Shown here: positions 12,701-21,639 of the stretch, one piece after another | Layout: every line of letters starts with the position of its first letter | How positions within the stretch are numbered: position 1 is the stretch's first letter | Source of the DNA: Sanderia malayensis | Taxonomy: Eukaryota > Cnidaria > Scyphozoa > Semaeostomeae > Pelagiidae | Reading direction: 5' to 3' | DNA length: 64,000 nt | Assembly (NCBI GenBank): GCA_013076295.1 | Contig: RQOL01000658.1 | Location: 124,001 to 188,000, forward strand | The notes under the pieces: generated by a model | Told to the model about the DNA's origin: nothing | The model's input: only the letters and a program-made list of their open reading frames with translations | The model's database searches: none | Translations under genes and position numbers: made by a program

Positions 12701-15700
12701 GTTTTGTTTCATCTGTCAGTTATTTCCAACAAGAGTTGATCACGAGAAGTCTGACGATGCTTGGACAGTGAAAGGAATCCGTCAGTGGCACAAGATGAAA
12801 GGCAGAGGGAAATCCAAGCAAGGAAAGTTGTCAGGTCACTTATCAAGCAATAGCCATAAAGCTTCGTTAGATGCGTTGGTTGCATTTTAACGCACGTTTC
12901 AACACATAAACAACATCATGGATAAAGAACAGATGAAGCTTTGCATAGAAGCAGAAGCAGAGAAGCAAAGAAATCGAGAAGCTATCAAGATTCTGATAGG
13001 TGTTGCACGCGTCCTGGCCCGCCAAGCCTTGTTTTTGTAAGGAAATAACTCTGAAAACGATGCAAATTGGTAATTTCTATCAATTAGTTCTCCTCGTTGC
13101 CAGGCATTCCCCAGCATTGAAACATTGGTTAGATGAAACTGAAAAGCGTCGGCAACGTGCAACATATCTGAACTGACGTTCACAGAATGAATTCTTGCAG
13201 CTATTGTCTGACGATGTGAGTGAAAAAGTTAAAGCGGAAATTGAAACTGCACAGTTTATTGCAGTTACGGCCGACACCACCCCAGATGCTTCACATCTTG
13301 ACCAACTTTCTGTAGTTTTACGTTACGTTACTCCTTCTCGTGCTATCCATGAGCGACTGCTTGACATGAATGACGTCGATAAAAAAACAGGAGACGGACA
13401 AGCACTAGCCATTTTGACGTCGCTTCGCAAAAAGAAACTAGCACTGAATCAATTGTATTTCAGTCTTATGATTATACATCTTCTATGTCAGGCAGGTTCA
13501 AGGGATGTCAAACAAAGATGTCGGAGTATCTTGAAAGGAGCATACCATACTTTCCTTGCCTCGCACACAGGATTAACACAACTGTGGAACATAGTTGCGA
13601 AGCAAGTGTCGTCATCGCAGCCATGTTTGATGTTTTGGAGATGATATATGTTTTTTTACCTCGAGTACTAAGCGTTACATGGCGTTGCAAAAAGCAGCAA
13701 AGGATAACGAGATAGAAGGTGCACTTGCGCTGAGAAATCTCCATGACTCACTGGGTTGCCCGCTCAGAATCTATCACGGCAGTTTGGGCAAGCTTTGAAG
13801 GAATTGTTTATGCGTTGGAGAACGAGATGCAATCATCAGATGCGAAAACAAAGATAAAAGCCAGAAATCTTCTAGCGTGTTCCTTCAAGTCTTTTGAATT
13901 TATTATTGCAATAATGTTTATGCGGAATGTGATGTCGAAAACCAAAATATTAACAAAACAAATTCAAACTATTGATCTAAACATTGTCGATGCTTTAGAA
14001 GCTCTTAATGCGACCATCAACATTTTGAAGTATTTGAGGAGTAACGAAGACGACATAAATCTTCAAATCGAAGCTGCTATTGTTTTTAATTCCAAACATG
14101 GCATCAATGCTCAATCTGAGTTTGCAAAGCACCACAGAAAAGAGTAGTGTCACGGAGAATAGACGACAACTCAAACAATGCTATTCATCTGGATCTAACA
14201 GAGCATTACAGGAAAGAACTTCTCCTAGTGATTGACAACAATACTTCTCCAAGAAGTATTGTTGTCAATCACTTATTATAATGATATTGATAGGTTGTTA
14301 GTTTTTCATTAATATAGTATATGCCTTATTTTTAAGATGACTTGGGCGAAAGCGAAGTAACCTTATGAAATTGTGTTGGAGCATTGGAGTATCTTGTAAG
14401 CCATTTAGACAGAGCTTCTACTTTGCTGAAAGAAACGAAATCTGCAGAAACAATTCAATCAAAAGATTTCCTCTCAAGTAGTATTGATCTTGCGACACTT
14501 ACAAAAAACTGTGCATCAGTACTCTATGATACATCCAAAAAGAAACTGAAGCATTATGAAAACAGCTTTCAATTGAACCTAACCTACAATCAACTATCGA
14601 ACTGCCAAACTGGGATCCTGGATTGCGGCCTCAGTCTCTCAATGCGAACCAAAAAACGTATTTGTTACAAAAGGGATCTTGTCCACCAAAACTGGTGAGA
14701 TTCCCACAAATAATGAAATCCCTGCTCACAAACAAAGAAAATTCAGTTCCAGATGGTACGAAGAGTATCCCCATTTGAAATACAGTGTCGCCAAGGATGC
14801 AGCATTTTGCTTTGTGTGTTCTTTGTTTAAAGAGCCAAAGCAAGACAAAACATGGACAGAGCCTGGTGTCTCATCTTGAAGTAAAATGAAAAGTCGAGGA
14901 ACAGCTAAGAAGGGTAAGTTATCAGGAAATTTCAGTTCTGACAGCCATCAAGAAAATATGAGGATGTTTGCACGTTTCTGTCATCCATTATGTCATGTAG
15001 ATGTCATGCTGGACAGGTCCCTTCGTAATGGAAAAATCATGGAAGAAGCTCACAGGCTACAAACCATTGAAGCAGTTACGATTTTAATGGATATAACCAC
15101 ATTGGCACGTCAAGATATAGCCTTCCGTGCGGATTGCAAATTGGAAAAAAGTAGAAGTTTTAATCAAATTACGCAATTGGTTGCCCGACATTGTCCGTTG
15201 TTAGATAATTGGTTGAACAGTCGTTCATCAAGAGCATACAACGTCACTTATATGTCAACAGAATCAGTTTGAGTATATTGATTTTTTTGAATCAATTATG
15301 TTCATGAAAAACATCATGCAGAATACAAAACAAATGACGGAGGCCCTGCAGTCAGAGGAATTGAATGTAATGGATGCAATGACAATTGTTGAAAGCACTG
15401 TAAAGAAAATCTCGAAATTCCATACTGGCAGTATGATCTGTTCGACCTGGAGAATATCTCTAACAACGAATGTAAAGCCGAATTTTGGTTTTTAAAAGAA
15501 GATATTTATAATCTAGTTAATATATTGCAACTGCCGGAAGAGCTTGTGATGCACAACAGACTCAAATTGGATCCATTAGAAGGCCTTTGCATTTTGCTAA
15601 AGAGGTTTGCATATCCACACAGGTATCTAGATATTGTCCCTCGCTTTGCAAGGCCAATTCCAGAATTGTGCATTATTGCTAACCATATTATGAAACTCAT

Positions 15701-18697
15701 CGACAATCGATGGGGGTTTCTTCTAAAAGGTTTTAACCAGCCTCATTTATCTCGAGCTGACTTTGTGACATATGCGAATGCTATCCATGCTAATGGTGCG
15801 CCTTTAACAAATTGCTAGGGGTTTATTGATGGTACAGTGCGACCAATTTCCAGACCTTGTAGGAATCAGAGATCAGTTTATAATGGACAAAAAAGAGCTC
15901 ATACTATAAAATTTCAGTCTGTTGCGACACCTGATGGACTAGTTTCTCTACTTTCTGGTCCATATGAAGGAAAGAGCCATGACATTGGAATGCTACTCCA
16001 ACTTCTTGAGCAGTACTCTGTATCTCCAGGTGGAGAGATTTTGTGTTTGCATGGAGATCCAGCATATCCACTGCGACCCCAACTACAAGCACCATTCAAA
16101 GGAGCACTACTGACACCTGGCCAGCAGCTTTGGAATACGGGATTCTGTGAGAGTTAGTGTGGAATGGCTTTTTGGTGACATAGTCAATTACTTTAAGTTT
16201 ATTTATTTTAAAAAGAATTCAAAATTTCAGCTCAGTGCAGTTGGGACAATTTATAGGGTCTTCACTCTTCTCAAAAATGCTAGATGCTGCCTGTGTAAAA
16301 GCATGGCATTAGAATATTTTAATGTTGATCCCCCACATATAGTGGAATACTTTATTTTACCCTGAAGCAAAGTTGGAAATCATCTGTAAAAGAATGTGAC
16401 TGTGAATGCTATTTTTTGGAGGTTGAGCTTTCATTAACTATTAATTATTTTTCTACTAATTTATATCATAATATTAATTGCAATTTACTGCTAATTTGGC
16501 CAAGCCTTTTCAAAGCCTCTGTGAGCATTTGGGTGAGCTGGCTTTGATTTTGAAGCAACTGCACTATGATTTGGTTTTGTTGCTGCAAATGCTGTTCAAT
16601 CAAACTAAGCCTCATCTCCAAGGTACTCTCATTTGAATGTGCACTACCATCTCTCTTTTTTTGTTCTTCAATGAACTGCTTGTGTCTCACCTTTTCTTCA
16701 ATTTCCTGCTTTTTCAAATCCAGCTCTTTCCACTTCACTTCTATATCTTCCTTCACTTTCTTCTCCAGAATTGCAAATGTGTCTTTGCCCACTGAGACTC
16801 TTTTCTTCTTTTTCATCATTGGCTCTTTACCTTTACCCTCTTCTGCCCTTCGTTTCTGGGTCTCTCCAAATGTTTCTAGAGATTTGCTGCCTGGCTTCTT
16901 TAGCTTTTTCCATTTCCACCTCTTATTTGTCAGATTTGACCTTATCTGCTTACTGTTGACCGACTGCAGCAGTAGTGAAGACTTCAATCAACTCATCCAC
17001 CAGTTGATCTTTCTCTGCAGGGTCCGGCGAAATCCCACTGTCTTTCTCCTCCTCTCTATTAATTTTCTCCTGTCAAACAGAACTTGAAAGTGTTCCCTAA
17101 TCGAGCGCGGGGAACACTCAAACTTGGGGACAGCAATCTTCGCCAGGTTCTCGGAGATTTGTTTCCACAAGTCACCCCTGTGGATGCTTCCAGGCCTTGT
17201 CGTCCAAACTTCTGAGGCATATACTTCTCGTAACAATAAAATGTTATGTTCTTTTGTCCACTTGAATCTTTTACTAAAAAATACCCAGGTTGACTTAGGC
17301 CGGAAGAGCTTTATTTCAAGAAATTTTCAATAGTGTTCCAAACCACCTTAGGAGGGGTACATATCGAATATAAACAGCGAATAGAACTTTGAGAAACTCA
17401 CCTTTATACTTTGCGAAGAGTAGACGAAGAAGCCATTGTCTACTAAGAATACTTAAAACGACGAAAAACTACGAAATTCTAGTGAAACTGTTGATAAATG
17501 TACGAATGTTGCGGCAAAACGTCGGCTCGGTCAACCATTGTTCTGAGAACAATGCGCTCTTTAACCGGAAATGCATTTTCATTGGCTAACGCGATTTTTC
17601 TTAGCGACGTGGTAGCAACGGGTCTGGCTATAGATTTTCACAATGAAAAGCCTATGGAGCTACGCCTGTTCTAAAAGTGGGTTTTATCACGTTATTTTGG
17701 TAAAATATTGCACAAAATATGTTTTGTTGTAGATTTGTATATGATATTTCGAATTTGTCAAGCTTTGATGTTTTTATTGGTATATGTTTTTTCAGTTTAT
17801 TGTTTTTGCTTCGTTGCAAACTTTTATTCTGTTAACAAATTTGTTCGTTTGGTGATCTCTCTATAATTATCCACAGACATATTAAAAACGTTTATAAATA
17901 GTAATCAACTTTTTTTCAATAATTTGACGATTCCCTAAGCCATTTGAAAGCCACACTGATATTCGCTGCCACACCTATTTTGTCGGCAAATTACTTGTAC
18001 CCCCCTCCATCAAAAGTTTCTAGGTCTCCAAATCGCTCTAAAAAAGAATGCACAGAAAAGGAGGTTTTCTGACAACATCTATGTTATCGATAGATGTTGG
18101 TGCATTTTCAAGCATTACTCTCCTCGTAGACACAAAGTTCCATTTCATATAAGTTTTTCAGGCTACTTCTGAAACACTCAACGCCAAATCGTTTCGATTT
18201 ATATTTGCCTTATGTAACGAATATGCTCTTGTATCCTTTGAACAGGGCAAAGGGGAAATAAAGTATATAGGCACTTTTTAGACTACCTTATCTCTAAAAA
18301 GTGTTTATGTAAGCAAGTGATATACCTTGAACAAAATTGCCCTCCAGTTTTTCACATTTTCTTGTTTCGTGCATTTATGTTCTGCAGTTGGATAAATCTC
18401 ACAACTCTTTTCATTGCTATTGCCACTTAGATTTGGTTCTGAAATTTTGCTGTTATAGTTGATGACGCGACAACCATACGAGTGTAAGCATCGCTGAACA
18501 CACTGCATTTCGCTCGTAACTTTGTATGCAATACGATGTTCAGATGGAGGACATATGAATCTTGCATCTTCTGAGATGCTTTCAACCATACCCGTCATTG
18601 CTCGCGTTCTTACTGCCATAAAAATCGTGCTGATTAGAAGTTTTGATACCAGAGCGAACAGCCATATTTTATGATGCATTGATTGAAATGACAGCAT
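3736..18697 (-). CDS. secreted PAN/Apple plus fibrinogen-like domain protein (skeletal organic matrix protein 5-like)
   Basis: Four coding exons on the minus strand: 18697-18326, 4743-4728 (16 nt), 4559-4399 and 4266-3736. All have GT-AG borders and agreeing phases, giving 359 aa. Exon 1 has a hydrophobic signal peptide (start MLSFQSMHHK) and a cysteine-rich PAN/Apple-type domain (CVQRCLHSYGCRVINYNSK). The micro-exon adds IQREQ. Exons 3-4 form the short fibrinogen-like domain, with CSEIFNDRN, the CGSGGWTLAMK core at residues 168-178, and a Cys-rich end with NQENDC. This layout is known from anthozoan secreted proteins such as the Acropora skeletal matrix protein 5 family. The role is probably extracellular adhesion, lectin-like binding or matrix. 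The intron between exon 1 and the micro-exon is about 13.6 kb and packed with transposon debris. Two separate genes remain possible, but the exact phase match favours one. Confidence 0.8.
4728..4743 (-). other. 16-nt micro-exon of the PAN/fibrinogen-like gene
   Basis: On the minus strand the sequence reads TTTTTCAG, then ATTCAACGAGAGCAAG, then GTGTGT. Both splice sites are good. It enters in phase 0 after Lys124 and leaves one base (G) that pairs with AT of the next exon to make Asp130, the first residue of the DHESC motif. Without it the frame between exons 1 and 3 is lost. Confidence 0.75.
4757..5877. other. intronic sequence with two strong hairpins
   Basis: No coding sequence recognised. 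The main content is the pair of inverted repeats at 5475-5562, listed separately. Sequence after 5560 leads into the protease-bearing element and may be its non-coding end. Confidence 0.4.
5475..5562. repeat. two adjacent inverted repeats (hairpins)
   Basis: Hairpin 1 (5475-5522) pairs CTTGGACTAAAGTAAGCCTTG with its near-exact complement (one mismatch, 21-base arms, 6-base loop). Hairpin 2 (5528-5562) pairs CCTGTCAGCGTAA with TTACGCTGACAGG (13-base perfect arms, 9-base loop). Only 5 bases separate them. Subterminal hairpins are common in DNA transposons, so they may belong to the element whose coding remnant starts near 5.88 kb. Confidence 0.7.
5878..7945 (+). mobile_element. degenerate intron-bearing DNA transposon with C48/Ulp1-like cysteine protease remnant
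   Basis: The clearest coding part is 7423-7930, split by a frameshift near 7700. It has a core like a C48 cysteine protease: a His motif (GNHFALSVCN), an Asp motif (LYCDSLGY) and, after the shift, a Cys motif (AKICGIATI). This matches the H-D-C order of Ulp1-like proteases carried by several eukaryotic DNA transposons. Upstream are short open stretches with plausible splice sites: 6496-6574 (after TTTTTGCAG, before GTACGT) and one from 6709 (after TCTCACAG). A window around 7156-7300 is Cys-rich in one frame. I found no transposase catalytic domain here. The family is uncertain (KDZ/Zisupton-like is one option), and frameshifts and stops indicate a dead copy. Confidence 0.45.
8210..9085. other. 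unassigned transposon-derived sequence
   Basis: Several medium-length open frames overlap here, including one at 8328-8528 with a CPICFAFVHRKCF stretch that looks like a zinc knuckle. None could be tied to a known family with confidence. It lies between the protease remnant and the hAT remnant and may belong to either. Confidence 0.3.
9086..10083 (+). pseudogene. hAT transposase C-terminal half (ZMYM1-like), broken
   Basis: Three frames in order rebuild one hAT protein: RISWVARLDCLDVF (normally TRWVxRxDxL), then SRCQEKTRPLTKQLQAVSFD and the SPANSASEYYERVV stretch. After 9630 follow FPTKVV and STLSELLPKVNRLTFPN, ending with a TTCTCE-type hATC dimerisation motif near 9900 and DILSSNNEDS before the stop. 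hATC is the signature of hAT cut-and-paste transposases, here of the zinc-finger MYM-type 1-like group. At least three frameshifts make it non-functional. The N-terminal half (zf-TTF and first catalytic Asp) is missing. It sits inside the long intron of the minus-strand gene, in the opposite orientation. Confidence 0.85.
10320..10332 (+). repeat. probable 3' terminal inverted repeat of the hAT element (GGATCTGCCCCTG)
   Basis: GGATCTGCCCCTG is the typical outer end of animal hAT elements, whose 5' ends read CAGGGGC. It lies about 250 bases past the hATC stop codon, as expected. No matching 5' end or 8-bp duplication was found upstream, in keeping with the missing N-terminal half. Confidence 0.5.
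10755..11040 (+). pseudogene. transposon protein fragment resembling the C-terminal part of HMGXB3-like proteins
   Basis: The frame reads CSHSVIYAVNFLLSADSPRDYIDILRSF in consecutive pieces, then IDMAQIVAWYATRYKP and, after a frame change, GRVAVKTESNVTAAKEGIF. From memory this pattern (CPHxVIYxxKFLLRxESPRDY, then an IxDM motif, then DGRVxxxT) belongs to a transposon-derived domain shared with animal HMGXB3 proteins and repetitive proteins of fish and cnidarians. The copy is short and broken. It may be the remainder of the element that supplied the protease at 7.4-7.9 kb, separated by the hAT insertion; that link is inference. Confidence 0.45.
11160..11881. other. non-coding intronic stretch
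   Basis: AT-rich, with no open frame or repeat that I can assign. A short motif (ATGTCGTTCGTC) occurs twice near 11.8 kb. Confidence 0.4.
11882..14275 (+). mobile_element. hAT (ZMYM1-like) element, second copy: 5' end, zf-TTF domain and DUF4371 region, truncated
   Basis: The likely 5' terminus is CAGGGGCGCAAATG at 11882, a hAT-type end. Coding remnants follow. 12528-12890 carries FQPKLGSYPRNKEI and a TTF-type zinc finger (WFHEFSHLEYSMVKGAAFCFICQLF, split here as two neighbouring motifs), then GKLSGHLSSNSHKASL. 13195-13450 carries FIAVTADTTPDASHLDQLS, the DUF4371 region with the first catalytic Asp (TADTT). 13743-14147 continues with helical sequence, then after a frameshift HLDLTEHYRKELLLVIDNN up to about 14243. 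There the frame runs into a perfect hairpin and the C-terminal hATC part is absent. Stops and shifts show a dead copy. Confidence 0.8.
14227..14273. repeat. perfect 22-bp inverted repeat with 3-base loop inside the hAT coding remnant
   Basis: The left arm 14227-14248 (starts AGTGATTGACAACAATAC) is repeated exactly as its reverse complement at 14252-14273, separated only by CCA. The left arm is hAT coding sequence (LVIDNNTS), so the right arm is an inverted copy of transposon codons, not a natural terminal repeat. Confidence 0.9.
14384..15405 (+). pseudogene. hAT transposase N-terminal half, third copy (ZMYM1-like)
   Basis: In shifting frames the remnant reads LPNWDPGLRPQSLNANQKTY, PPKLVRFPQ, then the TTF-type zinc finger at 14690-14879 (WYEEYPHLKYSVAKDAAFCF, VCSLFKE), then KMKSRGTAKKGKLSGNFSSD and SRSFNQITQLVARHCPLLDNWL. 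15298-15400 gives a small piece of a later region (MKNIMQNTKQMTEALQSEEL), similar to KNVMSKTKILTKQIQT in the second copy, so the middle of the gene is deleted. It ends where the Harbinger transposase frame begins, near 15405. It is in the same orientation as the second copy and not functional. Confidence 0.8.
15406..16365 (+). pseudogene. Harbinger/PIF transposase (DDE_Tnp_4 type), broken by a stop and a frameshift
   Basis: The frame reads LEIPYWQYDLFDLENI from 15406, then AEFWFLKEDIYNLVNILQL, then GLCILLKRFAYPHRYLDIV, the usual PIF/Harbinger N-terminal half. Catalytic parts follow: GFIDGTVRPI (first Asp, 15819 on), SGPYEGKSHDIGML, HGDPAYPL (second Asp) and VSVEWLFGDI (Glu). An in-frame TAG at 15816-15818 stands where relatives have Trp (NCWGFIDGT). 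A frameshift near 16145 separates the Glu motif from the rest. The protein acts with the Myb-like partner on the opposite strand to excise and insert the element, leaving TAA/TTA duplications. No start Met is certain. Confidence 0.88.
16466..17437 (-). pseudogene. Harbinger-associated Myb/SANT-like DNA-binding protein, frameshifted
   Basis: From about 17289 downward on the minus strand the frame reads FKWTKEHNILLLREVYASEV and GDLWKQISENLA, a Myb/SANT-like domain. Next come RSIREHFQVLFDRRK, then KRWKWKKLKKPGSKSLETFG, a basic stretch (MMKKKKRVS) and a long coiled coil rich in Lys, Glu and Gln ending near 16466. A frameshift with TGA at 16990-16988 falls where relatives have DQLVDELIE, which is present in another frame. 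A likely first exon starts at ATG 17437-17435 (MASSSTLRKV) before GTGAGT near 17403, with a TAA just ahead of that donor. The gene converges on the transposase, as in known Harbinger elements, where this protein brings the transposase to the ends. Confidence 0.8.
17640..18300. other. non-coding intronic stretch
   Basis: No gene recognised. It should contain the outer end of the Harbinger element, but I could not place a terminal repeat with a three-base duplication. A 10-base perfect inverted repeat (CAACATCTAT/ATAGATGTTG) lies at about 18080-18107. Confidence 0.4.
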
Positions 18698-18723
18698 ATT
18701 TATTGCCTTATATGTGGCTTTTT

Positions 18724-18726
<3 letters not shown>

Positions 18727-18764
<38 letters not shown>
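18727..18764. repeat. (AC)19 microsatellite
   Basis: Nineteen uninterrupted AC units, 30 bases upstream of the start codon of the minus-strand secreted-protein gene. On that strand it reads (GT)n and lies in the 5' UTR or promoter. Length variation there could affect expression; that is inference. Confidence 0.97.
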
Positions 18765-18769
<5 letters not shown>

Positions 18770-19610
18770 AAACTAAGATAACTAAATAGATGAAGCCAAA
18801 TCCAGAGCTTATTACAGATTGGCAATAAGGTAATTGTGATCAACTAATTATATTGATTGACTAATCCTATTGCAATGCCAAGCCGCACCCTGAGGTGTTT
18901 CTTTGAAAATTGTTATGTTGACATAAATATATGAAAGTTTTTTCTTTAACAGAATATAAGCCATTATGTTCGTGTTCAATTGCTTTTAGTTTGCTGAAGT
19001 AGCTAATTACTTTTGCTTTCAATGAGCTTTTTATTGAAATGCAACAAGTCCAGATTATTATTGGCGAACGCTGTAAAGAATTATTTTATTTCTACTTGTC
19101 ACTGGCACCAATATAGAATTGGACTCGGGTGAGAAGCATTGTCTTATTAAAGTAAAAGGAATTTTGGCCGTTCTCTCTGTTTATTTGGTCAAAGAAATAT
19201 TTCCATGGTTCTCATTAAAGTGCCTCTACAGAAAACAGCTGTTTATCAATTGAAATATTCGAACTTAGAGATTCAAATTCGCTATTTGGAATCTGTTTAT
19301 ATTTTATAGTCTGGCGGCTGTCACACCCTCTGATCAAAAAAGTCAACAAATTGGAAAGTATAGGTAATACACGTTTATACAGGTTATACATATTATGGAT
19401 AAATAATTTGCCCATGTTCAAGAGTAAGCACATGGCAGGTGTTGTGCGTTTATTGTCATGCCCCGCTTGCTCTTACTGCTCTGTCTGGGTTATATCTATC
19501 CAAAAATGTTCCATTTCAAAACCATAAGGTACTCTTAGTTCCGAAATAAGAACCGATCAGTATTCGCGTGTTTAGTAAAAAAGCGCGAATGTTGATTGTC
19601 ATGTCTACGA
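18770..19610. other. upstream region of the minus-strand gene, no gene recognised
   Basis: AT-rich sequence with short chance ORFs. It is the expected promoter region of the gene starting at 18697, but no specific element could be identified. Confidence 0.35.
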
Positions 19611-19614
19611 GGCG

Positions 19615-20077
19615 TAAAGGGAATGTGAAAAGATAAAAGGCTGTGTTTAAAATAGATCGAGATTTAATTCAATGAAGACATGCGCAGTATAGCGTCACGT
19701 AAATGATCAATGAATATTTGAGATCAGTCATGAGAACGGAAGGGAATGCAAAATGGCAACAACAACAGGCCTAATTTTGGCCGACATCCATTCCGCGGTT
19801 TCTCAAGAAAATGGAAATGTAAACGACGTTTTATTCCGTCAAATTCTCCCATAATTCTTGCTCTATCACCATATCCAAGACACGTTTGGCAGCTTTTCTT
19901 GGCGGAGAACGAAGCTGTGGATCATGTTCACCATTTTCCAGTTCACTGACTTCATGCAGAGAGACTGTTCATGTGAAAAATTACGTCTTCCCTTTGCGTT
20001 TCCTGGTTGGTTAATAAACCAAATCAATTTTTAGCAGTTGCGAAAGCCACGCCTTTTAACCTTGCACATTCCCTTTA
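19615..20077. mobile_element. possible non-autonomous element with imperfect terminal inverted repeats
   Basis: TAAAGGGAATGTG at 19615 reappears as CACATTCCCTTTA ending at 20077. The similarity extends to about 31 bases with roughly six mismatches (followed by TAAAAGGC on both sides). A TA dinucleotide stands at each edge, compatible with Tc1/mariner-like insertion. There is no coding capacity. The ends are imperfect, so this is tentative. Confidence 0.4.
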
Positions 20078-20079
20078 GA

Positions 20080-21269
20080 GTACAGAAGTAGTGATCACAG
20101 TGTCGTCATCTGCATGGGTAAAATCAACCAGTTTATACAACAATGAGAAACTACACAAGCTATAGCACCACAACCTTTTAAGTGCTAATGCAACGAAATT
20201 TCACATATCGATTTTTTTATTTTAAATGAAAGCCAAAGATGTACTGATCAGTTTGATGCAATTTGACGTGCATCTGACAAGTATAAGTTACTTTAATTGA
20301 TTTGCGTTCTGGCACAGAATGTAAATCTTTGAAATGCCCTTCAACCGGATGGTGCTCAGTGAACCAATGCTTTATTACAGCTTCTTGATTGGCCTTTACA
20401 AAAGTCTCTTGCGTAAGAAAATACAAATGACCTACAACTTACTGTTGCTGATTTGTTGAAACAAAACAATAAGTCAGCACCGATTTGTTAAATGAAACAA
20501 TATAACAATCAGAACAAATGCTATTTGGCGTGTTCAATGCCCAACCCACCACACACGCACGAAGCGAAGCGAAAGTGCGATTGATTTTTAAAATCTTTGT
20601 TTGCATAAACAACTAAATTATTTCTTCCATAACTTAGGTTCACACGATCGTATTTAAAACTAGCTGTTAACATTGTTAAAATGAGTGCTGCTGTGATGTA
20701 ACCAGGACTAAAGCATCTAGCATTGATTAAATGCACATCAACAAGTTGAAATCTGAAGTCAGGATTTTCTGGACCGGGATTACTTTCAAAAAAACAATAA
20801 AACATGATGATGGTGCAAATGATGATACAATAGTTTTTAAGGCCTACTTCCGCACGCTTTTCGATTCTGCTTGCAGGCATTCATTGTTATCATTATTTTT
20901 ATTTATATTGGGTTGTGATGATGTTACGACGGACTAACATCAAAAGGATCGTTGCTACAGACTAGCAGCACAAGAATTTCAAAAGAAACAAAAGTTGATT
21001 TTGTTAAATGACGCACCATTACATCATCGCGTGGGTATGAATGAGGGCTCAATTTGCCAGGCCCAACCAAAGTACAGTAGCTTGGCCAAGCGTGCGTGTG
21101 TGATAATGTTGCCCTACAAATTTGTCAAGGTTCTACTTGGCTCTTTTAATCAAGGTAATCCAAAATTTGGAGATACAGCTGGGAAACAATGTGTTTGTAA
21201 TTCTGTGGCTGCAATTATTTTTTTCAACAGTGAAAAATGTTGCTCGTTGGAACAGCATAGATCTGGACA
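20080..21269. other. intergenic stretch, no gene recognised
   Basis: It contains a 119-codon minus-strand frame (20521-20880) and a 105-codon plus-strand frame (20995-21312), neither with a recognisable domain. Confidence 0.35.
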
Positions 21270-21638
21270 TACACTTTTTTTTTTAATAAGCAACCGCTCA
21301 ATAAGCAACTAGGGCTGGATTGACCCTAACATTAAGCACTCGAGGGCTCAATTGAATTACTGTTAGCAACTTTCATGTTGTTTGGAAAATGTTTGGTTCT
21401 TCTATTTTTTACGTTGAAGTTCTTGATTAACATGTTTACACTTACTGACTAAGTCTTGTGTTGTAGGCATTACAGTTGATGATTTTGACCCACGAACTTA
21501 GGAGTGGTACCCGGGGACAGGAGAGGCTGTTATAAGTACAAACCATTTTAAGCAACTTTGAGGGCTAAAATATCCAAAATTTTAAGCAACTTTCAGGGCT
21601 GGACCAAAGTCTAGTTGCTTATTAAAAAAAAAAGTGTA
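21270..21638. mobile_element. 365-bp MITE with perfect 23-bp terminal inverted repeats and TA flanks
   Basis: The left end at 21272 reads CAC, then ten T, then AATAAGCAAC. The right end, finishing at 21636, is its exact complement, and TA flanks both sides (21270-21271, 21637-21638). Inside, variants of AAGCAACTTTGAGGGCT occur four times, some paired with GGGCTGGA. No protein is encoded. The TA flanks and end structure point to a Tc1/mariner-mobilised non-autonomous element. Confidence 0.8.
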
Positions 21639-21639
21639 G

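Noticed and set aside
16566..17087. 173-codon plus-strand ORF rich in Phe, Ser and Cys
   Set aside because: Antisense shadow of the Lys/Glu-rich Harbinger Myb-like protein on the minus strand.
18080..18107. 10-base inverted repeat CAACATCTAT/ATAGATGTTG
   Set aside because: Short stem, single occurrence; expected by chance in a window of this size.
20521..20880. Minus-strand frame with an ESNPGP motif resembling a 2A ribosome-skipping peptide (known in some LINEs)
   Set aside because: The usual D-(V/I)-E part is not complete, no LINE domain follows, and the frame has no other recognisable feature.
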